Shown: positions 8,148 to 17,220 of the stretch, in pieces
How the letters are laid out: each line of letters starts with the position of its first letter
How positions within the stretch are numbered: the first letter of the stretch is position 1
Source of the DNA: an uncultured Pelagibacteraceae bacterium
Lineage (GTDB): Bacteria; Pseudomonadota; Alphaproteobacteria; Pelagibacterales; Pelagibacteraceae
Reading direction: 5' to 3'
Length of the DNA stretch: 64,000 nucleotides
Assembly: GCA_902578265.1 (NCBI GenBank)
Contig: CACHCA010000002.1
Coordinates: 23,501-87,500, forward strand
The notes under the pieces: generated by a model
Database searches by the model: none
Told to the model about the DNA's origin: nothing
What the model saw: the letters and a program-made list of their open reading frames with translations, nothing else
Position numbers and translations under genes: made by a program

Positions 8148-9301
8148 AAAAAATATTCATCCAAAATTTTCGAGTAAATTTTAGTAAGATTTCTTAAATC
8201 TTTAATTGATACTGCTTCATCGACTTTATGCATAGTTTTTCCCACTAAACCAAATTCCAAACCAGGAGATATCTTTTTGATAAATCTTAAATCCGAGGTA
8301 CCACCAGTGGTAGATAGTTTTGGTTTTACTTTAGTAATTTTTTTAACAATATTCTGTATCATAAATGTTGTCTTGTTTGGTTTCGTTAGAAAAGCCTCGC
8401 CTGAAACCTTATAACTAATTTTAAATTTTGATTTATTTTTTTTATTAACTTTTGTAAGGATATTATTAAGTTTTTTAATTAAAGATTTTGACGAGTATTT
8501 ATTGTTAAATCTTATATTGAATGTTGCCTCAGCAGTTGCAGGAATAACATTATCAGCAGTATTATCTATATTTATTTTTGTCACCTCTAAATTTGTAGGT
8601 TGAAAATTTTTGGTTCCTTTATCAAACTTAATATCTTTAAATTTTTTTAAAATTTTAATAATTATAGTTGAAGGATTATTAGCCCTATGAGGATAAGCAA
8701 CATGACCTTGGAGCCCAAATATAGTCAATTTGCCAGTTAAGCTTCCTCTTCGACCAATTTTTATCATTTCACCAAGCTTGGTAGGATTTGTGGGTTCACC
8801 AACAAGACAAAAATTAATTTTTTCTTTTCTATTTTTTAAATATTCTACAACTTTTTTTGTACCATTTACTGCATCGCCTTCCTCATCACCTGTAATTAGC
8901 AAACTAATTGATCCATTAAAATTTCTATTTTTCATTAAAAAAATACTTACAGCAGAAACAAAAGCTGCTATTGAACTTTTCATGTCATTTGCACCTCTTC
9001 CAATTAGATGACCTTTTTTTACTGATGGTTTAAATGGATTTGTTGTCCAATCCTTTAAATTTCCTGGAGGCACCACATCTAGGTGACCTGCGTAACAAAA
9101 GTTTTGTCCTTTATTTCCTAACCTCGCATACAAGTTTTTTACAGGCTGAAAGTTTTTTTCTTTAAATTCTAATATTTTTGTTTTGAAACCTAATTTCTTT
9201 AATTTTTTTTCTAAAAATTTCATCACCCCTGCATCAACAGGAGTTATAGACGGAAATTTGATTAGCTCTTTAGCTAATTGTAACTCGTTAAAAGGTTTCA
9301 T
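8144..9301 (-). CDS. dapE: Succinyl-diaminopimelate desuccinylase
   Basis: A 385-residue M20-family metallohydrolase that removes succinate from N-succinyl-LL-diaminopimelate, giving LL-DAP for lysine and peptidoglycan. The zinc ligands are visible: AGHLDVVPPG with His73, GANDMKSS with Asp106, and GDEEGD with the catalytic and ligand Glu pair at 140-141. The dimerisation domain contains GRRGSLTGKLTIFGLQGHVAYPH. A late TGGTSDLRF motif is typical of DapE rather than ArgE. It lies 2 bp downstream of dapD, so these two consecutive steps of the succinylase branch are co-transcribed. Confidence 0.95.
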   Translation of the reverse strand: MKPFNELQLAKELIKFPSITPVDAGVMKFLEKKLKKLGFKTKILEFKEKNFQPVKNLYARLGNKGQNFCYAGHLDVVPPGNLKDWTTNPFKPSVKKGHLIGRGANDMKSSIAAFVSAVSIFLMKNRNFNGSISLLITGDEEGDAVNGTKKVVEYLKNRKEKINFCLVGEPTNPTKLGEMIKIGRRGSLTGKLTIFGLQGHVAYPHRANNPSTIIIKILKKFKDIKFDKGTKNFQPTNLEVTKINIDNTADNVIPATAEATFNIRFNNKYSSKSLIKKLNNILTKVNKKNKSKFKISYKVSGEAFLTKPNKTTFMIQNIVKKITKVKPKLSTTGGTSDLRFIKKISPGLEFGLVGKTMHKVDEAVSIKDLRNLTKIYSKILDEYFL

Positions 9302-9303
9302 TC

Positions 9304-10131
9304 TTAATCTCTTAAGAGGTCATTAATAGATGTTTTCGATCTTGTTTTCTCATCTACCTGTTTAATTATAACTGCACAGTATAAAGATGGTGCAGATGAA
9401 TTTTTTTTATCAGGTAAAGATCCTGGTACTACGACAGAATAAGGTGGAATTTTTCCGTAAGAAATTTCACCTGTTTTTCTATCAACTATTTTGGTTGATT
9501 GACCAATATACATTCCCATGCTTAAAACTGATCCTTCACCAACAATTACTCCCTCTACCACTTCAGACATCGCTCCTAAAAAAACATTATCCTCAATTAT
9601 TGTTGGAAGTGCCTGAGCAGGTTCTAATACACCACCTACTCCTGAGCCAGCAGATATATGACAATTCTTTCCGATCTGACAACAACTACCTGCTCTTGCA
9701 AAAGTGTCAATCATTGTCCCCTCATCGATGTATGCACCTATGTTAACATAGCATGGCATAAGCACAGCATTTTTACCAACAAATGATCCTTTTCTTACTG
9801 GAGAATTAGGAACCATTCTAAAACCAGCTCTCTCATGGTCCTCTTTTGTCCATCCAGCAGTTTTTCCTTTTAATAAATGTGATTTGTCGTACCAACTGCT
9901 ATATGGGCCATTTAAATTTTCCATTGGATAGATCCGGAAACTTAACATAATTGCTTTTTTTAAATGCTGGTGAGTTATCCATTCACCATTAACTTTTTCA
10001 GCCACACGAGATTTACCATTATCTAAGTCACTTATAACCTGATTTATGGCATCTTTAAGTGATTTATCTGAATTCTGGTTAACTTGATCCTTATTTTCCC
10101 AAGCATCATTTATAATTTTTTCTAAAGACAT
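9304..10131 (-). CDS. dapD: Tetrahydrodipicolinate N-succinyltransferase
   Basis: A 275-residue enzyme that transfers succinyl from succinyl-CoA to tetrahydrodipicolinate in lysine/DAP synthesis. The C-terminal two thirds is a left-handed beta-helix of hexapeptide repeats. Family landmarks include [43 protein letters not shown] and [11 protein letters not shown]. Length matches the usual ~275. The N-terminal helical domain is complete, so ATG 10131 is a safe start. It sits 3 bp after the HAD nucleotidase gene in an argB-HAD-dapD-dapE operon, an order common in Alphaproteobacteria. Confidence 0.97.
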   Translation of the reverse strand: MSLEKIINDAWENKDQVNQNSDKSLKDAINQVISDLDNGKSRVAEKVNGEWITHQHLKKAIMLSFRIYPMENLNGPYSSWYDKSHLLKGKTAGWTKEDHERAGFRMVPNSPVRKGSFVGKNAVLMPCYVNIGAYIDEGTMIDTFARAGSCCQIGKNCHISAGSGVGGVLEPAQALPTIIEDNVFLGAMSEVVEGVIVGEGSVLSMGMYIGQSTKIVDRKTGEISYGKIPPYSVVVPGSLPDKKNSSAPSLYCAVIIKQVDEKTRSKTSINDLLRD

Positions 10132-10134
10132 AAT

Positions 10135-10827
10135 TTATTGACTTTTTAATAACCTTATTTCTTTAAGAAATAAAGACAGATTTTCAATTTTATGAGAGAT
10201 ATAATCTTTATCAGAATCTATCTTTCCGAAATGCTCATCATTGACTAACCAAACAGTTGCACACCCTCTCTCATAACCAATACTTAAGTTTTTTGCTATA
10301 TCCTCTATATAAATGGTTTTTTTTGGAATTATCCCAAATTTTTGAACCATTAAGTCAAAAGTTTTTGCCTCAGGTTTAGGTACATATCCAGCATCTTTGA
10401 TATCAAAAATCTTATCTCTTCCAAAAAGATCATAAATTCCCAGATGTGTTAAAATATTTTCCGCATGTTCTGCACTTCCATTTGTAAAAATAAATTTTTC
10501 CATATCCAACTTTTTAAGTTCAGCTCTCATAATTTTATCCTCTTTCATAAATGAAAGATCTATTGTGTGAACATATTTTAAAAACTCCTCAGGAGGGATA
10601 TCATGATGTATCATTAATCCATTTAAGCTTGTATTATATTTATAAAAATAGTTTGTTTGTAATTTTTTTGCTTCTTCCAAACCTATTTTTAATCTCTCAG
10701 ATATAAACATTGTCATTCTTTTAGATACTTGACCAAATACTTTCTCCAATGAGTAGTTGTTATGTTTTCCATAACAAACCCCATCAAGGTCTAGCAAAAG
10801 ATACTCCATTTCTTTTAAATTTCTCAT
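10135..10827 (-). CDS. HAD-family pyrimidine 5'-nucleotidase
   Basis: A 230-residue haloacid-dehalogenase phosphatase. Motif I is LLDLDGVCYG (nucleophile and general-acid Asp near 12 and 14), motif II is FTNGS, the Lys comes with KPEAKTFDLM, and motif III IYIEDIAKN holds the magnesium-binding acids. It resembles the Sdt1/pyrimidine 5'-nucleotidase group, commonly found between argB and dapD in Alphaproteobacteria. The substrate is inferred from the family. Its ATG overlaps the argB stop by 4 bp, indicating coupled translation. Confidence 0.85.
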   Translation of the reverse strand: MRNLKEMEYLLLDLDGVCYGKHNNYSLEKVFGQVSKRMTMFISERLKIGLEEAKKLQTNYFYKYNTSLNGLMIHHDIPPEEFLKYVHTIDLSFMKEDKIMRAELKKLDMEKFIFTNGSAEHAENILTHLGIYDLFGRDKIFDIKDAGYVPKPEAKTFDLMVQKFGIIPKKTIYIEDIAKNLSIGYERGCATVWLVNDEHFGKIDSDKDYISHKIENLSLFLKEIRLLKSQ

Positions 10828-11672
10828 TTTCTTATCAAAGTTCCAGAACCTTTATCGGAAAAGATTTCAAACAATATAGAATGTTTTTTTCTACCATCTA
10901 TTATTCCAACAGCAGTAACACCATTATTTACTGCATCTAAACAGGTGTTTATTTTAGGTATCATACCCTCAGTAATAGTATTATTTTGTATCATTTTTAA
11001 AATTTCTGATGAGGAGATTTCCTCTACGAGCTTTTTATCTTTGTCTAAAACTCCTTCAACATTAGTCATCAAAAGAAGTCGTCTAGATTTTAATGATTTA
11101 GCAATCGCGCCAGCAGCAGTATCACCGTTTATGTTATACGTTTGATCATTTTCTCCTAAACCTAATGGTGAAATTATTGGAACTTGCTTTTTATCTAGTA
11201 TTTTTTCTAATTTGTTATTTTTAATTTTTTTTGGTATTCCAACATATCCAAGTTCCTCAGCCTCAGGCACTACTTCAATAATATTATTTTCTTTTGTGTG
11301 TAAAGATATTGCATCTACTTCATACTTTTTTAATGAATTAACAATATCATTGTTAAAGTCTATTAACACTGACTCAACAATATTTATTATTTTATCATCA
11401 GTTACTCTGAGGCCTCTTATAAATTTTGATTTGATATTAGACTTATCTAGTTCTCTTTTTATTCGAGGACCTCCTCCGTGAACTACAGCAATTGAAATTC
11501 CTAGTTTATTTAAAATGAATATATCTATAATAAAATTATTAAAAATGTTTCTATCAATAAAAACGTTTCCACCATATTTGATAACAATTAAATCATTTTT
11601 ATATTTTTCAATGTATTTTGAAACCTCATTTATCGGTGGTCCATCTTTGGGGAGTATTTTTTCTAAATCCAT
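10824..11672 (-). CDS. argB: Acetylglutamate kinase
   Basis: A 282-residue amino-acid kinase that phosphorylates N-acetylglutamate, the second step of arginine synthesis. Motifs: VIKYGGNVF near the N-terminus for phosphate binding, VVHGGGPRIKREL for the substrate, RVTDDKIINIVE, NINGDTAAGAIAKSL and MTNVEGVLDKDKK, plus GGM-like EGMIPKINTCLDAVNNGV near the end. Length is normal. Other arginine genes in the window are argJ, argD and argF, which are scattered. It follows yidC by 29 bp; the engB GTPase gene that often separates the two in related genomes is absent here. Confidence 0.96.
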   Translation of the reverse strand: MDLEKILPKDGPPINEVSKYIEKYKNDLIVIKYGGNVFIDRNIFNNFIIDIFILNKLGISIAVVHGGGPRIKRELDKSNIKSKFIRGLRVTDDKIINIVESVLIDFNNDIVNSLKKYEVDAISLHTKENNIIEVVPEAEELGYVGIPKKIKNNKLEKILDKKQVPIISPLGLGENDQTYNINGDTAAGAIAKSLKSRRLLLMTNVEGVLDKDKKLVEEISSSEILKMIQNNTITEGMIPKINTCLDAVNNGVTAVGIIDGRKKHSILFEIFSDKGSGTLIRK

Positions 11673-11701
11673 TAATCAATAATTGAATAATCGTAAAATT
11701 T

Positions 11702-13381
11702 CTATGTTACAGTTTTTACTGTTGTTCTTCTCATTATGAACACTTGTTGAGCCATAGTTAATATATTATTTACAGTCCAATAAATTACTAGTCCGCTAGG
11801 AAATGGTGCAAGTATTACAGTTAAAAAGAGAGGGAAAAACATAAATATTTTAGCTTGCATTGGATCAGTAGGAGCTGGATTTAATTTTTGCTGTACCCAC
11901 ATCGATACTCCCATTGCTACTGGCCATGCACCAATCATTAGAAATGATGGAACATCATAAGGAAGTAGACCAAATAAATTAAATATGCTTGTTGGATCTC
12001 GTTCACTTAAATCATGAATCCAACCATAAAATGGCATATGCCTCATTTCAATCGTGACGAATAAAACTTTATACAAAGCAAAAAAAACTGGGATCTGAAC
12101 AAGGATTGGTAGGCATCCAGACATTGGATTGACTTTTTCTTTTTTATAAAGAGCCATCATTTCCTGCTGTAATTTCATTTTATCATTTTTATGAAGCTCT
12201 TTTAGTCTTACCATTTCTGGGGTAAGCGCTTTCATTTTTGCCATACTTCTAAAAGAAAAATTCGCCAAAGGGAAGAACACTAAACGAATACAAATTGTTA
12301 TAGCTATAATTGCTAAACCATAATTACCAAGTAATTTAAAAAAATAATCAATACCAAAGAATAAAGGTTTAGTTATGAAATATAAAAATCCCCAATCGAT
12401 AACTAAGTCAAACTTATCTATAGCCAGTGTTTCTGCATATCCATCAATTACATCTACTCTTTTAGCAGCAACTATTATTTGTAATTCATCCGTAATAGAG
12501 CTATTTGCACCTAATTCAAGGGGCTTTGTTGCAATAAAATTTGCTCTGAATTTGTCTTTATAATCAAATGTTGTCTTAAAACTCTTATTTTGAGGTGGTA
12601 TTAATGAAGTTATCCAATATTTATCACTTATTCCCAACCATCCTTTATCAGCAGTTTTTGAAAACTTCTTTTCTTGAATATCATCATAATCTTCTTCAAT
12701 TAATTCATCATCTAGTGTTGCTATCAGTCCTTCATGAAGAATTAAAAAGTCTATTATATCTGGTATTTCATTTCTTATAATTTGTCCATACGAATAAAAA
12801 TCATATTTTTTGTTTGTAGAATTCTTAACACTTTGTTTAATTGAAAATAGATATTTGTCGTCTAAAGATATTTCTTTTTCAAATGTAATTCCTTGGTTAT
12901 TTGTCCACGATAATTTAATTGGTGAATTTTCAGTTAATTTATTATTACCTACTAAAGACCAAGTTGTTTCTGAATTTGGAATATCTATATTTTTATCTGA
13001 AGTAACAAAGCCACTCTCTATTAAATAACCCTCTTTAATATTTCTAGGTCCTAATAATGTAACCTTTTTAGACCCTCCCAATTCAACATTATAATTTTTA
13101 AAAGTTAAGTCATCTATTGAAGCACCTTTAAGAGATATTGACCCTTCAATATTTAAATTTTCAAATTTTACTCTTTCACTTTTATTTAAAGCATCTTTTC
13201 TTGAGACTTGTGTTAAAATTTGTTTTTGTTCTAATGCAGGTGCATCAGAGTTTTGTTCAATTTTTTCTTTTTCAATTAGATTTTGACTTGCTGGTTGTTT
13301 TTCTGGAACAAAGAAGAGCGAGTATAAAACTATTACAGCTGATGACAATGCTATTGCAGCAATTGTATTTTTTGAGTCCAT
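11702..13381 (-). CDS. yidC: Membrane protein insertase YidC
   Basis: A 559-residue inner-membrane insertase (Oxa1/Alb3 family) that works alone or with SecYEG. It has an N-terminal signal-anchor helix (TIAAIALSSAVIVLYSLFF), a large periplasmic domain (~30-330), then the conserved five-helix core with FFPLANFSFRSMAKMKALTPEM, the cytoplasmic hairpin LKELHKNDKMKLQQEMMALYKKEKVNPMSGC and NNILTMAQQVFIMRR near the C-terminus. The N-terminal periplasmic domain marks it as the Gram-negative type. It starts on the last base of yidD (1-bp overlap), so membrane-insertion and ribosomal genes form one operon. Confidence 0.97.
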   Translation of the reverse strand: MDSKNTIAAIALSSAVIVLYSLFFVPEKQPASQNLIEKEKIEQNSDAPALEQKQILTQVSRKDALNKSERVKFENLNIEGSISLKGASIDDLTFKNYNVELGGSKKVTLLGPRNIKEGYLIESGFVTSDKNIDIPNSETTWSLVGNNKLTENSPIKLSWTNNQGITFEKEISLDDKYLFSIKQSVKNSTNKKYDFYSYGQIIRNEIPDIIDFLILHEGLIATLDDELIEEDYDDIQEKKFSKTADKGWLGISDKYWITSLIPPQNKSFKTTFDYKDKFRANFIATKPLELGANSSITDELQIIVAAKRVDVIDGYAETLAIDKFDLVIDWGFLYFITKPLFFGIDYFFKLLGNYGLAIIAITICIRLVFFPLANFSFRSMAKMKALTPEMVRLKELHKNDKMKLQQEMMALYKKEKVNPMSGCLPILVQIPVFFALYKVLFVTIEMRHMPFYGWIHDLSERDPTSIFNLFGLLPYDVPSFLMIGAWPVAMGVSMWVQQKLNPAPTDPMQAKIFMFFPLFLTVILAPFPSGLVIYWTVNNILTMAQQVFIMRRTTVKTVT

Positions 13382-13620
13382 TACTTTTTAACCTTAATTT
13401 CTTTTTTTACAGGGTCAAATCCACCACTGCTCCAAGGGTTACACGATAAGACTCTTTTAGAGCCTAAAAAAAAACCTTTTAAAAGACCATATGTCTTTAA
13501 AGCATCAATACAGTAATCTGAGCAAGTTGGTGAATATTTGCATGAGTGACCAATAAAGGGGCTAATCAAAAATTTATATATCTTGATAAATTTTATTAGA
13601 ATGTAGGTTGGCATATTCAT
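13381..13620 (-). CDS. yidD: Membrane protein insertion efficiency factor YidD
   Basis: A 79-residue amphipathic, cysteine-containing protein: FIKIYKFLISPFIG, HSCKYSPTCSDYCIDALKTYG and the final CNPWSSGGFDPV are diagnostic of YidD. It assists YidC-dependent membrane insertion at the inner-membrane surface. It lies between rnpA and yidC, with 1-bp overlaps on both sides, the standard conserved order. The lysine-rich last residues (KKEIKVKK) extend slightly beyond the conserved domain. Confidence 0.96.
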   Translation of the reverse strand: MNMPTYILIKFIKIYKFLISPFIGHSCKYSPTCSDYCIDALKTYGLLKGFFLGSKRVLSCNPWSSGGFDPVKKEIKVKK

Positions 13621-13961
13621 TACTTAATTTTTTCAAATTCTTGAAATAAGGTTTCTTTTATTTTTTTAAATTCATTATTTAACATAGTTGACTTGGCAAT
13701 AACAAGATATGAATATTTTAAATTTATTGATATTTTTTTGTATGCATCATTCATAATATTTTTAAGTCGTCTTTTTATCTTATTTCTCTTTACTGCATTT
13801 CCGATTTTTTTCTTGGTTACAAATGAAATATTTAATTTTTTTTCATCTTTATTATTTAGATGACCAAAAAATATTGTTACATATTTATTGGATAATTTTT
13901 TTCTCTTGATCAATGTACGAAATTCCTCATTTTTTGAAAGAGCAAGTATTTTGCTTTTCAT
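13620..13961 (-). CDS. rnpA: Ribonuclease P protein component
   Basis: A 113-residue basic protein, the partner of the RNase P RNA in removing tRNA 5' leaders. The family signature is VTKKKIGNAVKRNKIKRRLK (the RNR helix that contacts RNA). Overall similarity is weak outside this motif, as is usual. It lies between rpmH and yidD, as in most bacteria. Only 3 bp separate it from the rpmH stop. Confidence 0.94.
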   Translation of the reverse strand: MKSKILALSKNEEFRTLIKRKKLSNKYVTIFFGHLNNKDEKKLNISFVTKKKIGNAVKRNKIKRRLKNIMNDAYKKISINLKYSYLVIAKSTMLNNEFKKIKETLFQEFEKIK

Positions 13962-13964
13962 TGT

Positions 13965-14105
13965 CTAACTTGAAACGGTTAAAGATTTTCTGCCTCTAGA
14001 TCTTCTTCTAGCTAAAAGTTTTCTACCACCTTTTGTCTTCATTTTTGACCTAAAGCCATGTTTTCTAGCTCTTTTTATTTTAGAAGGCTGGTATGTTCTT
14101 TTCAT
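13965..14105 (-). CDS. rpmH: 50S ribosomal protein L34
   Basis: A 46-residue, strongly basic ribosomal protein. It starts [19 protein letters not shown] and carries [19 protein letters not shown], which are L34 signatures; the C-terminus is SLTVSS. It is the first gene of the rpmH-rnpA-yidD-yidC operon, and the 90 bp upstream (to the divergent TVP38 gene) must hold the promoter. It is too short for common ORF cut-offs but unmistakable. Confidence 0.98.
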   Translation of the reverse strand: MKRTYQPSKIKRARKHGFRSKMKTKGGRKLLARRRSRGRKSLTVSS

Positions 14106-14195
14106 AAAAGTGGTTTTAATTTTTTTTAAATTTCGATCTTTATAGTAATTAAATATATAAATAGCAAATATAAGATTTTATAAATAGGATAGTTA

Positions 14196-14921
14196 ATGAT
14201 GGAAAAAACTAAAAAAATTAAATTATTTATAGGATTATCTTACTTAACTTTAATAATAATATTTTTATTTTTGTTTTTTTCAAAATTTAGTCTCCAAGAA
14301 ATAACTTCATACGATTTTATAAGAAATAATAGATTATATTTTGACGAAATTAAAAGTTCAAACCTATTTTTGGTGTCGATAATTTTTTTGCTTTTTACAA
14401 TATTGTGGGTATTTCCATTTTTAGGATTTGGATCACCCATTGCTCTTATTGGAGGTTTCATTTTAGGTAAATGGATTGGCACCCTTATTGTAGTTTTAGG
14501 GTTAAGTATCGGCGCTACTTTTCTTTATATTTTTGGAAATTATTTTTTGAAAGATTTTATAAGAGAAAAATTTTTGAATAGATTTCAAAAACTTGAAAAT
14601 AAATTTAAAAATTCAGAATTTATTTATTTATTGATTTATAGATTTATCGGTGGAGTTCCATGGCAATTAAGCTGTCTTTTACCAACTCTTTTTAATGTAA
14701 AAATATCCAACTTTTTTTTTGCAACATTAATTGGAATTATTCCTCAAATTTTTCTTTCTGTTTCGATTGGTGATGGACTTGAAAAAATTATTCAAGATAA
14801 CGCACAAATCCCCAAAATAACTGATGTAATTTTTTCTCCAGATATATATATACCAATTTTAGCGTTTATATTTTTAGTCTTGATAACAATTTTTTTTAGA
14901 AAATTATTTTATAAAAATTAG
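14196..14921 (+). CDS. TVP38/TMEM64 (VTT/DedA-like) membrane protein
   Basis: A 241-residue polytopic membrane protein. The VTT-domain core is visible as FPFLGFGSPIALIGGFILGKWIG, a re-entrant region, followed by FGNYFLKDFIREKF and LLIYRFIGGVPWQLSCLLPTLFNVKI, then two further helices. The family includes DedA/YdjX proteins thought to move lipids across the inner membrane. The start could be either of two consecutive ATGs (14196, 14199). Its stop ends one base before the 3' end of the convergent tRNA-Thr gene, so no conventional terminator separates them. Confidence 0.85.
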   Translation: MMEKTKKIKLFIGLSYLTLIIIFLFLFFSKFSLQEITSYDFIRNNRLYFDEIKSSNLFLVSIIFLLFTILWVFPFLGFGSPIALIGGFILGKWIGTLIVVLGLSIGATFLYIFGNYFLKDFIREKFLNRFQKLENKFKNSEFIYLLIYRFIGGVPWQLSCLLPTLFNVKISNFFFATLIGIIPQIFLSVSIGDGLEKIIQDNAQIPKITDVIFSPDIYIPILAFIFLVLITIFFRKLFYKN

Positions 14922-14995
14922 TGGTGCTCCCACCCTGTACTGACCAGGGAACTAGTCCTTACCAAGGACTTGTTATGCCATTTAACTACAGGAGC
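14922..14995 (-). tRNA. tRNA-Thr (GGT)
   Basis: The minus-strand sequence folds as a cloverleaf: acceptor GCTCCTG/TGGGAGC (two wobbles), a short D-arm GTT/AAC with GG in the loop, anticodon stem AGTCC/GGACT with loop TTGGTAA (anticodon at 14961-14963), T-stem CCCTG/CAGGG, discriminator A and an encoded CCA. The T-loop reads GTCAGTA instead of the usual TTCRANN: T55 and C56 are kept, but T54 and A58 are changed. The stems are intact, so it looks functional, although the T-loop is irregular. Confidence 0.88.
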
Positions 14996-15095
14996 GATTA
15001 TTACAAATTGTATTTTATTAATAATAATGCATTTTTTCAAATTATTGCCTTAATTTTTTGTGTAATATGATTTATATCTATTGAGGAAAATTTTT

Positions 15096-15293
15096 ATGGG
15101 CATTCATTACGATTATAAATCTACTAAAAGTGCTAAACTGATGGAAAAGCAGGCAAAAAGAGAAAAAAAACTTGCTGAAAAAAAAGCTAAACGTTTAGCG
15201 AAAGAAGGTGTTAAAAAAAATAATGAAGACAAAGTTTTAGACACATCTAAACCAATTACTCTAGATTTTCTTACAAATCCAAATAAAGAATGA
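15096..15293 (+). CDS. Small lysine-rich hypothetical protein
   Basis: A 65-residue protein, family not recognised. It begins MGIHYDYKSTKSAKLMEKQ, continues as a KAKR/KEKK-rich predicted helix and ends with a distinct [15 protein letters not shown] tail. ATG 15096 is preferred over TTG 15081 because a TTGAGGA Shine-Dalgarno-like stretch lies about 10 bases ahead of it. Its TGA overlaps the ATG of the next micro-gene (ATGA), which in turn overlaps dcd, so the three are probably translated in a coupled manner. Confidence 0.6.
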   Translation: MGIHYDYKSTKSAKLMEKQAKREKKLAEKKAKRLAKEGVKKNNEDKVLDTSKPITLDFLTNPNKE

Positions 15294-15391
15294 TTGTAAA
15301 AGATAAAAATGAGCGTCTAAGTTTAGCTCTTAAGAAAAACTTAAAAAAAAGAAAACTTTTTCAAAGAAAAAATAAAAAGAAAAGTAAATAA
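15290..15391 (+). CDS. 33-residue basic microprotein
   Basis: A 33-codon [20 protein letters not shown] then a run of Lys and Arg to the stop TAA at 15389-15391. It starts inside the previous stop (ATGA) and its stop overlaps the dcd start (TAATG), the tight packing expected of real genes in this genome. The composition ([15 protein letters not shown]) suggests RNA or ribosome binding, which is inference only. It could also be a simple translational spacer. Conservation across relatives would decide. Confidence 0.5.
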   Translation: MIVKDKNERLSLALKKNLKKRKLFQRKNKKKSK

Positions 15392-15951
15392 TGTCTATCC
15401 AGCCTGATACTTGGATAAAAAAAATGTGCAGAGAGCACAACATGATAGATCCATTTCTTGATCATCAAGTTTCTGAGGGAAAGATATCTTACGGATTAAG
15501 TAGCATGGGTTATGATGTGAGAATTTCTGACGAATACAGAATATTTACAAATGTAAATAGTTCTTTAGTAGATCCAAAAAATTTTTCCGATGATAATTTC
15601 ATTGAGCGTAAGGGGCCATATTGTATTATCCCACCAAATTCATTCGTCTTAGCAAAAACTGTTGAATATTTCAGAATCCCAAAAGATGTTTTATGTATTT
15701 GTGTTGGAAAAAGTACTTATGCTAGAACAGGTATTATTTGCAATGTAACTCCAATTGAAAATGAATTTGAGGGAAATATTGTGATTGAGCTTAGTAATAC
15801 AACTCCCAATCCAGCAAAAATCTATTCTAATGAGGGAATTGCACAGTTTTTATTTTTTAAATCAGATACTCAACCTGAAACAACATATAAATCTAAGAAC
15901 GGCAAATATCAGGGTCAGACTACAATTCAAGTTGCTAAAATTAAAAAGTAA
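15391..15951 (+). CDS. dcd: dCTP deaminase
   Basis: A 186-residue enzyme of the dUTPase superfamily that deaminates dCTP to dUTP for thymidylate synthesis. Signatures: [15 protein letters not shown] near residue 32, [31 protein letters not shown] with the catalytic Glu region, and a C-terminal YQGQ element (GKYQGQTTI) that closes over the nucleotide. The length is normal. It is followed 3 bp later by murA in a plus-strand operon. Confidence 0.96.
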   Translation: MSIQPDTWIKKMCREHNMIDPFLDHQVSEGKISYGLSSMGYDVRISDEYRIFTNVNSSLVDPKNFSDDNFIERKGPYCIIPPNSFVLAKTVEYFRIPKDVLCICVGKSTYARTGIICNVTPIENEFEGNIVIELSNTTPNPAKIYSNEGIAQFLFFKSDTQPETTYKSKNGKYQGQTTIQVAKIKK

Positions 15952-15954
15952 ATT

Positions 15955-17220
15955 ATGGATAAGTTTTCTATAGAAGGCCCTTGTAGAATAAAGGGTAAAG
16001 TAAAAATTTCAGGATCAAAAAATTCCTCATTGCCAATCTTAGCAGCAACACTTTTATTTGATCAACCTGTTACAATTAGAAATTTGCCAAAAGTAAAAGA
16101 CATTGACACAATGCTTAGTTTATTAAAATCTCTTGGCTCAAAAATAATTTTATCTAAAGATAAAAGAGTCGCTAAAATACACAATAAAAATAAAATAAAA
16201 ACTTTTGCGAGTTATTCTCTTGTTAAAACTATGAGGGGTTCAATTTTAGTATTAGGACCTTTAATTGCAAAATATCATAAGTCAAAAATATCATTACCAG
16301 GTGGTTGTTTGATTGGTGCAAGACCAATCAATTATCATTTAGATGCCTTAAAAAAGCTTGGAATGAATTATGTTTTAAAGGATGGATATATTTTGGCAAA
16401 ATCTAAAGGTAAACTAAATGGAAATGTTTTAAGATTTCCAAAAATTAGTGTAGGTGCAACAGAAAATTCTATTATCGCAGCATGTTTAGCTAAAGGGACT
16501 ACAATTCTAAAAAATTGTGCTGTTGAGCCCGAAATTAAGGATCTAACAAATTTTTTAAACTTGGCTGGAGCAAAAATTACTTGGAGCGGTAGAAAGTGTA
16601 AAATTATTGGAGTAGAGTCGCTGAATAAGACAGAGTATTCAGTTATGCCAGACCGGATTGAGGCAGGCACTTTTTGTGTTGCCGCTACAGTTGCAAGAGG
16701 AAATTTAGAAATATTAGATTTTGATGCTAAAATTATTAAAACAGAGCTGAATTTGTTAAAAAAATTCGGCGCAAAAATTAAAATTAAAAACAAAAAAATT
16801 TTTATTAAAGGCCCTGAAAATATTAAGCCGATCAAGAATATTAAAACTAAAGAATACCCAGGAGTTTCTACTGATATGCAATCACAACTAATGATTATAA
16901 TGTGCCTTGCTAATGGAAAAGGTTCTATAATCGAAAATATTTTTGAAAATAGATTTATGCATGTTGCTGAACTTCGTAGACTTGGAGCAAAAATAAGTAT
17001 TAATAGAAATGAAGCTGTAATCGAGGGAAATACAAAGTTTATTGGTGCTGAATTAATGTCTAGTGACTTACGAGCATCAGTCTCTCTTGTTTTAGCAGCA
17101 ATGGTTTCTAAAGGTAGGTCAACAATAAATCGAATTTATCATTTAGACCGCGGCTACGAAAGCATTGAAAATAAACTCAAAAAAATTGGGGTAAGAATTA
17201 GAAGACAGAAAAATGGGTAA
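15955..17220 (+). CDS. murA: UDP-N-acetylglucosamine 1-carboxyvinyltransferase
   Basis: A 421-residue enzyme for the first committed peptidoglycan step: transfer of enolpyruvate from PEP to UDP-GlcNAc. SGSKNSSLPILAA at the N-terminus binds UDP-GlcNAc, and LPGGCLIGARPINYHL contains the catalytic Cys (fosfomycin target, near residue 120). PDRIEAGTF, STDMQSQLM and LRASVSLVLAAMVSKG are further family motifs. Its end overlaps the DUF2948 gene by 8 bp; the order murA-DUF2948-hisD is typical of Alphaproteobacteria. Confidence 0.97.
   Translation: MDKFSIEGPCRIKGKVKISGSKNSSLPILAATLLFDQPVTIRNLPKVKDIDTMLSLLKSLGSKIILSKDKRVAKIHNKNKIKTFASYSLVKTMRGSILVLGPLIAKYHKSKISLPGGCLIGARPINYHLDALKKLGMNYVLKDGYILAKSKGKLNGNVLRFPKISVGATENSIIAACLAKGTTILKNCAVEPEIKDLTNFLNLAGAKITWSGRKCKIIGVESLNKTEYSVMPDRIEAGTFCVAATVARGNLEILDFDAKIIKTELNLLKKFGAKIKIKNKKIFIKGPENIKPIKNIKTKEYPGVSTDMQSQLMIIMCLANGKGSIIENIFENRFMHVAELRRLGAKISINRNEAVIEGNTKFIGAELMSSDLRASVSLVLAAMVSKGRSTINRIYHLDRGYESIENKLKKIGVRIRRQKNG

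Noticed and set aside
12375..13449. Several plus-strand ORFs inside yidC
   Set aside because: They are antisense to a strongly supported gene and arise from low GC content.
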